Below are positions 16,174 through 25,015 of a stretch of DNA of 64,000 bases, in pieces; within the stretch, counting starts at the first letter, position 1; the number at the start of each line of letters is the position of its first letter. The notes below the pieces were generated by a model, which was given only the letters and a program-made list of their open reading frames with translations, was not told where the DNA came from and did no database searches. Both the position numbers and the translations under genes were made by a program. This DNA comes from an uncultured Eggerthella sp. (GTDB taxonomy: Bacteria; Actinomycetota; Coriobacteriia; Coriobacteriales; Eggerthellaceae), in assembly GCA_900542065.1 (NCBI GenBank), contig UQLU01000003.1, forward strand, positions 1 to 64,000, read 5' to 3'.

Positions 16174-17082
16174 TTAATCATGCGTACGATGGTCTTTGTA
16201 GTTCTCAAAGTATTCCGCAAACTCTGCTGAAGTGTCAGAGTTTCCCGAACGCCATGCTTTGTGATCGATAATCGTACTTTCAAAACCATAGTAAGCATCA
16301 ATATAAGCAATGAGTCCATCGAGTGCTTCAAGTTGCGCTTCGGGATAATCACCCGAGCCGCCTACATGTACCATCTCAATACCTACCGAATAAGAATTCA
16401 TACCGTAATCAGCAAAATCCGAGCCAATAGAAGTGGTTCCCACTTTGTCGTCGCGTGATTCGTCAGTCACGCCATATTGTTCATTATGACCCGTGTCGCC
16501 AAATCCCGCATGGTGAGTAATCGCATCAAGAGGGACACACTGCACGATGCTGCCATCTTTGTTGATTATGAAATGAGCAGCTACTCCTGATCCATTGCTG
16601 TCCCAATAGTCCACTACACCAGCAGCGCTTCCTTCTCCTTCAGTGTCATGCAACACAATATATTTCTGAAACTCGGCACCCTTTTCACCATGGACAAAGC
16701 TATCTCGATAGTCTTCGGTAATTGATAACTTTGCACGTAGCGCATCGGGATCAGGGCCAGCAGGCTTTTCGGTAGCTGCTTCTTCTGATTTTTCTTCTTC
16801 GTTTACGCCCTTATCATTAACTTCAAGTGGTTCTTCTATGCCTGCCTGTTCAGCATCAGGCGAATCCGACTGACCAGTGCATCCTGAAAGCAGCACAGTC
16901 GAAATCGTTAACACCAAAACCGCCAAAACCAAGAATGTAAAACTCGGATTGGTTTTGCTTAAGGCTACACCTGTTGCTTTGCTATCTATCTCTTTTATGC
17001 TTGCTACTTTTCTCTTTGCCGATTCTTCTCCAACAGTCTTTCTTTCTTCTTTTTGATAAGAGCTTGCACCAAAATTATTCAT
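16174..17082 (-). CDS. N-acetylmuramoyl-L-alanine amidase, Amidase_2 lipoprotein
   Basis: A 302-residue protein. A hydrophobic segment (about 47-65) ends in LLSGC, a lipobox, so it should be lipid-anchored at Cys66 or nearby. An unusual charged extension of about 45 residues precedes it. After a Glu-rich linker, the amidase/PGRP domain runs from about 135 with YIVLHDTEG, a HHAG motif and IIDHKAW, supplying the histidines expected to bind zinc. It cleaves the muramyl-peptide bond. The start is supported by AAGGA eight bases upstream, and no internal start codon would shorten the N-terminus sensibly. Confidence 0.85.
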   Translation of the reverse strand: MNNFGASSYQKEERKTVGEESAKRKVASIKEIDSKATGVALSKTNPSFTFLVLAVLVLTISTVLLSGCTGQSDSPDAEQAGIEEPLEVNDKGVNEEEKSEEAATEKPAGPDPDALRAKLSITEDYRDSFVHGEKGAEFQKYIVLHDTEGEGSAAGVVDYWDSNGSGVAAHFIINKDGSIVQCVPLDAITHHAGFGDTGHNEQYGVTDESRDDKVGTTSIGSDFADYGMNSYSVGIEMVHVGGSGDYPEAQLEALDGLIAYIDAYYGFESTIIDHKAWRSGNSDTSAEFAEYFENYKDHRTHD

Positions 17083-17212
17083 AAACGCAATTCCTTACGT
17101 AATCCCTCATAAGTTACATATTTTCACTCTTATATATTTTATGTTCCCTTATCCTATAAAAAGAATGAAAAGTTAGCTTTTCAATGTTTGTTACTAGCAC
17201 CTAGGTGATTGC

Positions 17213-18223
17213 ATGTCTCTTCATCCACCAGAAAATATTGCCTATATAACAAGAAAAGAAAAAGTGTATGCTGCCCTAAACGAACCATCACACGCCACCT
17301 TGTCCGGCAAGATTTTTTCTTGGATACTTACCGTTCTTATTGCTCTTAACGCTTTATTGGTTTTCGTTGTATTCAATAGCCGTCTTACCAGCAACATCCA
17401 TCACGTCCTGTATTACTTTGATGTTGCCTGCACTTTTGTTTTCTTAGTCGAATATATTGGACGTATTTGGACCGCCGATATAGCTTATTCTCATCTCTCG
17501 CCTATCAAGGCTCGAATTCGCTACCTGATTTCTCCTATGGGCATTATTGATTTTCTTGCAGTAATTCCTTTTATTGGCGTCATACTAGGAACACTTCCCT
17601 ACCAAACATTCAATACCTTGCGTGTACTACGCGTAATTCGCCTTATTAAAATTACGCGTTACATTTCTGGGCTCAATATGATCAGCTGCGTTATTTCTAG
17701 TCGCCGCGAAGAAATAATTCCTGCAGTTGCGGTGTTAGCGGTTCTTGTTATGGCAGCCTCGGTGCTGATGTATCAATTCGAAAACCCTGTCCAGCCGAAT
17801 AAGTTCGATAGCATTTTTTCTGGAATGTGGTGGGCTATCACCACTATTACCAGCACGGGCTATGGAGATCTAACCCCTATTACGGTAGAAGGCAGACTTG
17901 TTGGCATGATAACTATGCTTTTTTCAATTTGCATAGTTGCTATTCCTGCTGGTATTTTTACCGCAGGATTTATTGATGAAGCACATGCTGAACGCGAACG
18001 TAAAGCAGCGCTTAATGCAGAGAAAAAGCGTCATAAGGAAGAAAAATCCTACTTGAAGCACGTTCATGCAAAACACGCTAATGGCACTTCTTTTGCACAG
18101 CCCACCGCAAACAAAGCGTGTTTTCAAGAAGAAAGATCAACTTTGGCAAGCACACACAAAGATTTCCACAATGAGGGCAGCGACGAAACTCATTACTGCC
18201 CTCATTGTGGAAAACCCTTATAG
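17213..18223 (+). CDS. voltage-gated K+ channel-like protein with a C-terminal zinc ribbon
   Basis: A 336-residue six-helix channel. The S4-like helix LRVLRVIRLIKITRYI carries arginines every third residue. The pore has the K+ selectivity filter TSTGYGD (about 213-219). S6 is followed by a charged cytosolic coiled segment (about 255-280) and a terminal CPHCGKPL, half of a zinc-ribbon knuckle. It would let K+ flow passively and set membrane potential. The SD is AGGTGAT, directly upstream. The zinc-ribbon end is not standard for Kv-type channels; two CxxC pairs would be needed for a full site, and only one is seen here. Confidence 0.85.
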   Translation: MSLHPPENIAYITRKEKVYAALNEPSHATLSGKIFSWILTVLIALNALLVFVVFNSRLTSNIHHVLYYFDVACTFVFLVEYIGRIWTADIAYSHLSPIKARIRYLISPMGIIDFLAVIPFIGVILGTLPYQTFNTLRVLRVIRLIKITRYISGLNMISCVISSRREEIIPAVAVLAVLVMAASVLMYQFENPVQPNKFDSIFSGMWWAITTITSTGYGDLTPITVEGRLVGMITMLFSICIVAIPAGIFTAGFIDEAHAERERKAALNAEKKRHKEEKSYLKHVHAKHANGTSFAQPTANKACFQEERSTLASTHKDFHNEGSDETHYCPHCGKPL

Positions 18224-18345
18224 TGCGATTCCTTGTACAAGTTCTTGTGCGAGTCCTTGTGCGCCTGCTCTCTTTGGTACACCCCTTAAGCAGAAACTCT
18301 TTTTTCGGAATTGCTTCAGCGGAATAATCTTTTGCACCATGTTAA

Positions 18346-19887
18346 TTACGCTCGAGCAGCACGTGCCTCTTCACGAAGTTCACGTTCAATTTCGCGATCG
18401 ATAGCGCCTTCGCGCGAAGGCGGTTTTACCTGGAATGACACCGATGGCGTAACCAAACTTACCAAAGGAACAACAACAAGCGACAAAAGCATAGCAAGTG
18501 CTCCGCAATTGATGGGTGAATCAATAAAGCCTATGAACATATTCGAAACTGTTAGACCTACCCCAACGATAAAGCTTGCCCACACGGCAGCTTTCGAAAT
18601 GCGACCGCTATATACTCCCCACAACAGAGGACCTAAAAATGCACCCGCTAAAGCACCCCATGAAATACTCATCAACTGAGCAATAAACGTGATTGTTGAG
18701 GTGTATTGAACAAGCGCTAACGCAGCAGAAATAACAACGAATACTACGATAAGACCACGCATCCAAACAATCTGACTTCTATCACTCATCGATTTGATTA
18801 CGTTGTCTTTCAATAAATCGAGCGTTAGCGACGAAGATGAGGTTAGCACCAAAGAAGACAACGTAGACATAGATGCCGACAAAACCAAAACCACAACGAT
18901 ACCAAGCAAAATATCAGGCAGACCGCTCAGCATAGTTGGAATAATAGAGTCATAAATTGGCGTTCCCTGTGCGCTAAAGGCAATTTCATCACCGAACAAG
19001 CGAGCAAAACCACCCAAAAAGTAACTGCCTCCTGCCACAATGAACGCAAAGACTGTAGAAATAATGGCACCCTGCTTAATGGCAGGACCCGATTTTATGG
19101 CATAAAACTTAGAAACCATCTGTGGCAATCCCCAGGTGCCAAGCGACGTCAGAATTACCACACCAAGTAAATTAAACAAATCAGGACCAAACATTGAAAT
19201 AAACGCACCGTTCATGCTACTTCCTTCAGCAGGGATTTGCGACAACGAAATAATTGCTTCACTAAAGCCACCTTGCCCTGCCAGTACCGCAGCAATAACA
19301 GCCACAATTCCAAGAAGCATAACAATGCCCTGAACAAAGTCGTTCAACACCGTTGCCATGTAGCCACCCAATACTACATAAATGCAGGTAACGACCGCCA
19401 TGCCAATAATGCACACCTCATAAGGCAAACCAAATGCCATTCCGAACAAACGGGAAAGCCCGTTATAAACACTTGCCGTGTAAGGAATAAGGAACACAAA
19501 AATAATTGCCGCCGATGCTACTCGCAGTGCTTTTGAATGATACCTTTTTCCAAAGAATTCTGGCATGGTAGTTGCCTTAAGACGCTGAGTTATTTCGCGT
19601 ATACGGGGACCTAGCACCCACCATGCAAGAAGCGATCCTAGAAGCGCATTGCCTACCCCAATCCAGAAGGCCGATAACCCATACTTCCAGCCAAACTGAC
19701 CAGCATAGCCAATAAAAATAACTGCCGAAAAGTAACTTGTTCCGAACGCAAACGCCGAAAGCCATGGACCGACACTTCTGCCACCTAACACAAAACCATC
19801 AACACTTTTTGTGTGTTTGCGTGCGTATATACCAATACCTATTACCACGCACACAAAGATGAAAATAATACCTATCTTTACCGCCAT
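18346..19887 (-). CDS. sodium:solute symporter (SSS family)
   Basis: A 513-residue 13-helix protein. SSS signatures include VDGFVLGGRSVGPWLSAFAFGTSYFSAV and the LRVASAAIIFVFLIPYTASVYNGL region resembling PutP/PanF proteins. It imports an organic solute with Na+. Candidates are proline, pantothenate or an amino acid; the sequence does not decide. AAGGAG stands eight bases before the ATG. A short leader ORF and an intrinsic terminator precede it on the same strand, and the aromatic 2-oxoacid genes lie upstream. Confidence 0.88.
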   Translation of the reverse strand: MAVKIGIIFIFVCVVIGIGIYARKHTKSVDGFVLGGRSVGPWLSAFAFGTSYFSAVIFIGYAGQFGWKYGLSAFWIGVGNALLGSLLAWWVLGPRIREITQRLKATTMPEFFGKRYHSKALRVASAAIIFVFLIPYTASVYNGLSRLFGMAFGLPYEVCIIGMAVVTCIYVVLGGYMATVLNDFVQGIVMLLGIVAVIAAVLAGQGGFSEAIISLSQIPAEGSSMNGAFISMFGPDLFNLLGVVILTSLGTWGLPQMVSKFYAIKSGPAIKQGAIISTVFAFIVAGGSYFLGGFARLFGDEIAFSAQGTPIYDSIIPTMLSGLPDILLGIVVVLVLSASMSTLSSLVLTSSSSLTLDLLKDNVIKSMSDRSQIVWMRGLIVVFVVISAALALVQYTSTITFIAQLMSISWGALAGAFLGPLLWGVYSGRISKAAVWASFIVGVGLTVSNMFIGFIDSPINCGALAMLLSLVVVPLVSLVTPSVSFQVKPPSREGAIDREIERELREEARAARA

Positions 19888-20012
19888 GCGAATATCTCCT
19901 TGAAACTGAATCGATGCGCAAACTCAACAAAGCGCGAAATAAGACCATAGATAAAATCTAAAAGACATCTGTCGCCAGACAGACAATAGAGGCGCACACG
20001 ACCTTCTAACAC

Positions 20013-20047
20013 GGTGTAATAAAAAAAGCACCGGCGAAAACCGTGTG
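20013..20047 (-). terminator. intrinsic terminator in front of the symporter (candidate attenuator)
   Basis: On the minus strand GCACACGG pairs with CCGGTGC (one bulged A) around TTTTCG, followed by TTTTTTTATT. It begins directly after the stop codon of a 40-codon ORF and lies about 130 bp before the symporter start. The 5' arm can also pair with a later ACACCGTGT, which would prevent terminator formation. Confidence 0.6.
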
Positions 20048-20170
20048 CTATAGATATCGATAGGTATAAAAAATTGAAGAAACCAGAGTGCGGACACACT
20101 GCTCAGCACGATGCTGAACCATCGTGTTAATGCGCTGAGCCACCTTACTATGTTCGCTTTCTAAAATCAT
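20048..20170 (-). CDS. putative 40-residue leader peptide of the symporter gene
   Basis: The ATG at 20170 opens 40 codons, ending in IFYTYRYL-stop at 20048, with three Tyr and one Phe in the last seven residues before Leu. A TATGAT -10-like box ends only about 12 bases before the ATG, so the transcript would be nearly leaderless, and no SD is seen. The stop codon touches the 5' arm of the terminator at 20013-20047. The arrangement resembles translation-coupled attenuation. An inverted repeat (GCTCAGC/GCTGAGC with ACGATG/CATCGT) lies within the frame. Confidence 0.4.
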   Translation of the reverse strand: MILESEHSKVAQRINTMVQHRAEQCVRTLVSSIFYTYRYL

Positions 20171-20283
20171 TGAAAGCACTTTATCATACTGTAGCACCAG
20201 GAGCAAACACTCACGCCAAACATTCGCGACAAACGGCTACAGAATTCCGCCCAATACTCCACATAATGGCTTCCGCTAGCAAT

Positions 20284-20316
20284 AAATAAGCATCCGTATA
20301 AAACGGATGCTTATTT
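20284..20316 (-). terminator. intrinsic terminator of paaK
   Basis: A perfect 14-bp stem (20284-20297 with 20303-20316) has an ATAAA loop. It lies 30 bases after the paaK stop on the minus strand; T-rich sequence is in the stem end. Confidence 0.85.
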
Positions 20317-20345
20317 GGCTTTCGTACTTTAGTAGTGCTAATGCT

Positions 20346-21581
20346 TTAATAACGGCTGTCAAAAATGCGCTGGGTCTTCTTTTCAGAACGTGGCAATTCA
20401 CCTAGCGGAACACCCTTGGCATCTGGCGTACAACCAATCTTTGCCTTAAATATAAGCTCAAGTTCTGATTCGCAATGCTTGAGTGCGTCGCCCGTTAATT
20501 CCGTTTCGAAAAGAACAGTCAATACATCGCGACCCATAATGTGCTCAATCATTACCTGATATTCCGAAGAGGTACCTGACGTTGCCGCAATAACTTCTTC
20601 AACCTGAGCAGGGAACATATTAACACCCTTGACCTTGAACATATCGTCGGTACGACCAACTAACGTATCAATACGAGGATGCTTTAAACCGCAAGCGCAA
20701 TCACCAGGAATAATACGCGTCAGGTCGTGGGTGCGATAACGAACAAGAGGAGCTCCCTCTTTGCGCAGCGTGGTCAGAACCAATTCGCCAATTTCACCAT
20801 CAGGCAATGGCTTGCCAGTTTTTGGATCTACGATTTCTGCATATACATAGTCGCTCCAAATATGCATGCCATTGTGTTCATGACAAGAAATACCAATGCC
20901 TGGGCCATACACTTCGGTAAGACCGTAAATATCGAAAATCTCAATACCTAATTCATGTTCAATACGATGGCGCATTTTTTCGCCCCAGCGCTCTGAACCA
21001 ATAACACCCTTGCGCAGCGAAAGCTTATCGCGAATACCGCGTTTAGCAATTTCTTCCGCAAGCAACAATGCATAAGAGCTGGTAGCACACAGCACCGTCG
21101 ACTGAAGGTCTTCCATCATGCGAAGCTGCTTTTCAGTATTACCAGGACCCAGAGGGACAGCCATCGCGCCTAAACGTTCAGCACCCAACTGAAAACCAAT
21201 GCCTGCTGTCCATAGACCATAGCCAGGCGTAATGTGAATACGATCTTTATTGGTAATTCCTGCTACCTCGTAGCAACGCGCAAACTGAATAGCCCAATCG
21301 GTAACGTCTTTTTGAGTGTAAGGAATAACAACAGGAATACCGGTGGTTCCCGAAGAAGAGTGTACACGTACAATTTTTTCTTCTGGAACGGCAGCTAACC
21401 CCAAAGGATATACATCGCGCAAGTCTGCCTTTTCCGAAAAAGGAAGCTTTTCAAAATCTTCTTGTGTCTGTACATCACTCAGATCAATGCCCTCAAACTT
21501 CTTGGCATAAAAAGGCGAGCGGTCCTTCAGTGTTTTGAATTCTTCCTTTAATACATCAAACTGTTCAGTTGTAAGCTCCAT
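20346..21581 (-). CDS. paaK: phenylacetate-CoA ligase family protein
   Basis: A 411-residue AMP-forming ligase of the short PaaK type. The ATP-binding loop is VHSSSGTTGIPVVIPYT; later motifs include FDIYGLTEVYGPG, RYRTHDLTRII and a C-terminal VKGVNMFPAQVEE. It activates an aryl acetate to its CoA thioester with ATP. It follows iorAB on the same strand with 61 bp between, an arrangement common in amino-acid-degrading anaerobes, where it may act on arylacetates or run towards ATP. GAAAGG is seven bases before the start. Confidence 0.9.
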   Translation of the reverse strand: MELTTEQFDVLKEEFKTLKDRSPFYAKKFEGIDLSDVQTQEDFEKLPFSEKADLRDVYPLGLAAVPEEKIVRVHSSSGTTGIPVVIPYTQKDVTDWAIQFARCYEVAGITNKDRIHITPGYGLWTAGIGFQLGAERLGAMAVPLGPGNTEKQLRMMEDLQSTVLCATSSYALLLAEEIAKRGIRDKLSLRKGVIGSERWGEKMRHRIEHELGIEIFDIYGLTEVYGPGIGISCHEHNGMHIWSDYVYAEIVDPKTGKPLPDGEIGELVLTTLRKEGAPLVRYRTHDLTRIIPGDCACGLKHPRIDTLVGRTDDMFKVKGVNMFPAQVEEVIAATSGTSSEYQVMIEHIMGRDVLTVLFETELTGDALKHCESELELIFKAKIGCTPDAKGVPLGELPRSEKKTQRIFDSRY

Positions 21582-21642
21582 TGCGCAGCCTTTCGTCTAG
21601 CTTTCAGGACGGAACCGATATGCTCTTTAGTTTAGTAAAGTA

Positions 21643-22257
21643 TTATGCATTTTGTTCCACTAAATCAATAGCGGCAAGATTTAGGGGCACAAAACGCTCT
21701 TTAACGCACGAAGGAATTATCTCGCGCATATCGTGCAGAGTGATTTTTCCGCATAATGCATTGTTATTACAAGGATCATTTACTGCAAACAAAGCTGAAG
21801 CAAGCATAATGATATTCAATGCCTTACGAGACTCCAACTTCGTGCAAAGTACTTCATCATCAACCACAACAACATGGGCATCGCTCTGTTGCAAGCGAGC
21901 AATCATATCCTGTGGAATGTAGGGCTGTGTCTTAAAGCTTGAAACAACAGGCGCCACCCCTGAAGCTGCAGTAACAAGTACCCCTTGAGGTTTCAAGAGA
22001 GACAGAGCACGCAATCCTTCTCCTGGCTCAAGCGCGATAATAAGATCATCTGATCCTTGAGCAGGAAGAGGAGAAAATACTTCTTCTCCTTTATCGCCCA
22101 TGCGAACATGACTCATAACATTACCACCACGCTGGGCCATACCTGTCGTTTCGGCAGTACGAACCTGCCAGCCCTTAGAGCGCGCGGTTTCTGCAAGTAT
22201 TTTTGCTGCCAGAACGCTTCCCTGGCCACCAATTCCCGCGAGAGAAATATTAATCAT
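21643..22257 (-). CDS. iorB: indolepyruvate:ferredoxin oxidoreductase, beta subunit
   Basis: This 204-residue gamma-type 2-oxoacid oxidoreductase subunit begins MINISLAGIGGQGSVLAAKILAETA, the family signature, and has GMAQRGGNVMSHVRMG. It pairs with IorA to oxidise aromatic 2-oxoacids (indolepyruvate, phenylpyruvate, 4-hydroxyphenylpyruvate) to acyl-CoA with reduction of ferredoxin. Its start overlaps the end of iorA by 8 bp, indicating translational coupling. Confidence 0.95.
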   Translation of the reverse strand: MINISLAGIGGQGSVLAAKILAETARSKGWQVRTAETTGMAQRGGNVMSHVRMGDKGEEVFSPLPAQGSDDLIIALEPGEGLRALSLLKPQGVLVTAASGVAPVVSSFKTQPYIPQDMIARLQQSDAHVVVVDDEVLCTKLESRKALNIIMLASALFAVNDPCNNNALCGKITLHDMREIIPSCVKERFVPLNLAAIDLVEQNA

Positions 22258-24385
22258 TGCTAACCTCCTCGCAAGAAACGCAGCCCACAGATGAAGCGTC
22301 GGCGTCTAATTGTTGCGATGTATTTGATTGTTGTAGAATGCGTGGTTGCTGCAAGGCGCCTTCGTTAAGTTCGCTACACATCAAAGCGTCGTCATTACAT
22401 ACGTAGGTACACAGACCGCAGCCATTACAAAGCGAAGCATCAACAACGGGATGACGATTTTCAGCATCCCAGGAAAGAGCAGGACAACCCAACTTTAAAA
22501 CACAACGTCCGCAGTTAGTGCATGCTTCTAAATCTACTTCAACAGGCTTGCTTGGCTTAATTAGCTTGATGCAAGGCGACTCGTAAATAATTGCCGAAGG
22601 ACCATCATAGGCAATGGCTTCTTTTGCTGCCTTGATCGCATCGTCTAAATGTAACGGATTAGCATGGGTGATAACCGACACGCCCAGTGCCCGTAGAACC
22701 TTTTCAATAGAAATTGGTTCGCTCTTTGGCCCCATAAGGGTAACTCCCGTTCCAGGATGAGGTTGCGAACCGGTCATCGCGGTGGTGGCATTATCCAAAA
22801 CCACAATGGTAATGTCATGCTGGTTGTATACCGCATTTGCCACACCCGTCATGCCACTTGCAAAAAAGGTTGAATCGCCAATGAAAGCAAGGGCTTTCTT
22901 GTTGGGCTCAACAATACTAAAGCCTTGAGCGATGGTGATGTCCGCACCCATACACAAACAGGTATCTACCGCATCAAGAGGCTTAGCATTGCCAAGTGTG
23001 TAGCACCCAATATCTCCGCAGAAAATTCCCTTGCTGCCGCGATCGAAAGCTGCTTTGGTCGCATAGAAAGAACCGCGATGAGGGCATCCTGGACACAAAA
23101 GCGGAGGTCGTGCAGGTGGTTCTACCTCTACTAGCTCAGCTGTCGCATTCAATACCGCGCCCGCCACAGCCTCTGCGGCTTCTTCTGTCACTTCGCTTTG
23201 TTCCATATCCGCCGCAAGCTTCACGCGCTTAACTCCAAAGAAGTGGCACAGCTGTTCAGCAATGTCGTCTATCGAGTTTTCACCACGATTATTGGTATGG
23301 CCCGACAGTTTTCCTTGCACTTCATACGATGCGTGAATTCGTCCCGCGAGTTTCAGTAGTTCATCTTCAAGCACATAGTCAAGCTCTTCAAAGACAATAA
23401 CCTTGTTCAAGCCTTGCACAAACTCAGTAACTCGCTGCTCAGGGAAGGGATATGGAGTGCCTACTTGCATAATGCGATACGCAGGCAGCGCCGAAAGCAC
23501 TTCCCCATTACATCCAACAAGGTTTCCTGCCGCTACTTCTTCTTCAAGCAAAGAAAGCGCTTCTCGCATATATGCATACGAAATACCCCCAGCAACTATA
23601 CCCAAACAAGGCGGCTGGATATCGCTTTGTGATTCATGTTCAACCTCCACAGGAAAGCTCTTCAGCTTTCCTTCGGGCTGTTTTTCAAAAATGGGGTTGA
23701 AACGCACAAGAGGGTCTTTGGAGAAATCGCTTGCGATAAGTGGCAGTCTTGTATTGATTTCGCCATGAGCTTCATAAGCTCGTTTTGGGAATATTACCCA
23801 ACGGGAATCTTTTTTAAAGCCGTCAGCTTCTTTTGCAGTAGTGTGATCCTTTATCTCGACAAAGGTGGATGCATGGCAAATTCTGGTCGTTGGACGCATG
23901 ATAACAGGAGTGCCGTATTGCTCCGATAATTCATACGCTGCCGCCATCATTTCACAGCCCTGCTCAGGAGTAGCAGGATCGAATACAGGAACTTTCGCAA
24001 AGGATGCAAATCGACGAGTATCTTGTTCAGTTTGAGAAGAAATTGGACCAGGATCGTCTGCTACATAAAGAACCATTCCGCCCTTTACGCCCACATAATT
24101 AAGTGACATTAGTGCATCGCTTGCCACATTCAATCCAACTTGCTTGCAGGTAAACAGCGTGCGCGCTCCTGCATATGCTGCACCTGCTAAGAGTTCCAGC
24201 GCGGCCTTTTCGTTAGTTGACCACTCTACGTGAACTCCCTCTGCTCTACCCGCTGCATGTTCAGCTGCAACCGTTTCTATAACTTCCGAAGAAGGGGTTC
24301 CTGGATAACCTGCGCAGACACGGACTCCCGCTTCAAGCGCTGCGTGTGCAAATGCTTGGTTTCCCGTCAGAAACTCTTTTGTCAT
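22250..24385 (-). CDS. iorA: indolepyruvate:ferredoxin oxidoreductase, alpha subunit
   Basis: A 711-residue catalytic subunit. The N-terminal pyrimidine-binding domain contains CAGYPGTPSSEVIE. The TPP-binding half has GDIGCYTLG, MGADITIAQG and IGDSTFFASGMTGVANAVYN. Two ferredoxin-type clusters follow: CTNCGRCVLKLGCP and CNGCGLCTYVC. A tail of about 45 residues rich in Gln, Ser and Asn, ending in CVSCEE, follows the clusters and is unusual; it accounts for the length above the common 580-640. AAAGG precedes the ATG. It is first in the iorA-iorB-paaK run. Confidence 0.96.
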   Translation of the reverse strand: MTKEFLTGNQAFAHAALEAGVRVCAGYPGTPSSEVIETVAAEHAAGRAEGVHVEWSTNEKAALELLAGAAYAGARTLFTCKQVGLNVASDALMSLNYVGVKGGMVLYVADDPGPISSQTEQDTRRFASFAKVPVFDPATPEQGCEMMAAAYELSEQYGTPVIMRPTTRICHASTFVEIKDHTTAKEADGFKKDSRWVIFPKRAYEAHGEINTRLPLIASDFSKDPLVRFNPIFEKQPEGKLKSFPVEVEHESQSDIQPPCLGIVAGGISYAYMREALSLLEEEVAAGNLVGCNGEVLSALPAYRIMQVGTPYPFPEQRVTEFVQGLNKVIVFEELDYVLEDELLKLAGRIHASYEVQGKLSGHTNNRGENSIDDIAEQLCHFFGVKRVKLAADMEQSEVTEEAAEAVAGAVLNATAELVEVEPPARPPLLCPGCPHRGSFYATKAAFDRGSKGIFCGDIGCYTLGNAKPLDAVDTCLCMGADITIAQGFSIVEPNKKALAFIGDSTFFASGMTGVANAVYNQHDITIVVLDNATTAMTGSQPHPGTGVTLMGPKSEPISIEKVLRALGVSVITHANPLHLDDAIKAAKEAIAYDGPSAIIYESPCIKLIKPSKPVEVDLEACTNCGRCVLKLGCPALSWDAENRHPVVDASLCNGCGLCTYVCNDDALMCSELNEGALQQPRILQQSNTSQQLDADASSVGCVSCEEVSND

Positions 24386-24484
24386 ACGAGTGTACCTTTG
24401 CTCTCGTCCATCAAAATAAAACCACCCAAGTTCACAGACGATACAAAATCCTCTTGAACTTGGGTAGCGAAAAGTAGCTCTATC

Positions 24485-24952
24485 TTATGCCTGTGCCATA
24501 TCAGCCTTGAGCTTTTCGATTTTTGCACGAGCCTCTTCGTCGCCCGTACCCAAAATCTGCACTGCCAAAATTGCAGCATTCTTAGCACCATTGATTGCAA
24601 CCGTTGCTACAGGAACGCCGCTTGGCATCTGAACCATGGAAAGCAAAGAGTCCAGACCGCCTAAATCGCTTGTTTTCATAGGTACCGCAATAACAGGTAG
24701 TGGAGTATAAGCTGCAACTACACCACCTAAATGAGCAGCCTTTCCTGCTGCCGCAATGATTACGCGAATACCGCGTTCAACAGCACTTGATGCCCACTCA
24801 TGTACTACCGCAGGCTTGCGATGAGCGCTTGCAACCTTAACTTCATAAGGCACGCCAAGCTCATCAAGTTGTTTCATGCAAGCTTCCATAGTTGCCATAT
24901 CGGATTCAGAACCCATAATGATGCCTACAAGAGGAGTTTCAGAATTAGCCAT
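24485..24952 (-). CDS. purE: N5-carboxyaminoimidazole ribonucleotide mutase
   Basis: A 155-residue class I PurE for purine synthesis, moving the carboxylate of N5-CAIR to give CAIR. The signature VGIIMGSESDMATMEACMKQL is followed by VASAHRKP and AAGKAAHLGGVVAAYTPLPVIAVP, then LGGLDSLLSMVQMPSGVPVATVAI. No purK lies next to it. It may be co-transcribed with the upstream HAD gene, 63 bp away. Its first residues, MANSE, match those of the HAD protein. Confidence 0.97.
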   Translation of the reverse strand: MANSETPLVGIIMGSESDMATMEACMKQLDELGVPYEVKVASAHRKPAVVHEWASSAVERGIRVIIAAAGKAAHLGGVVAAYTPLPVIAVPMKTSDLGGLDSLLSMVQMPSGVPVATVAINGAKNAAILAVQILGTGDEEARAKIEKLKADMAQA

Positions 24953-25015
24953 AACGCTTTCCTTATCTATCTTATTTTTGACACAATCAAAGACAATTTT
25001 CTTTTGGTCATTGTA

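Noticed and set aside
19878..20109. Overlapping minus-strand frames of 61 and 73 codons before the symporter
   Set aside because: They overlap the terminator and the symporter start and lack SDs; the 40-codon frame at 20048-20170 fits the terminator layout better.
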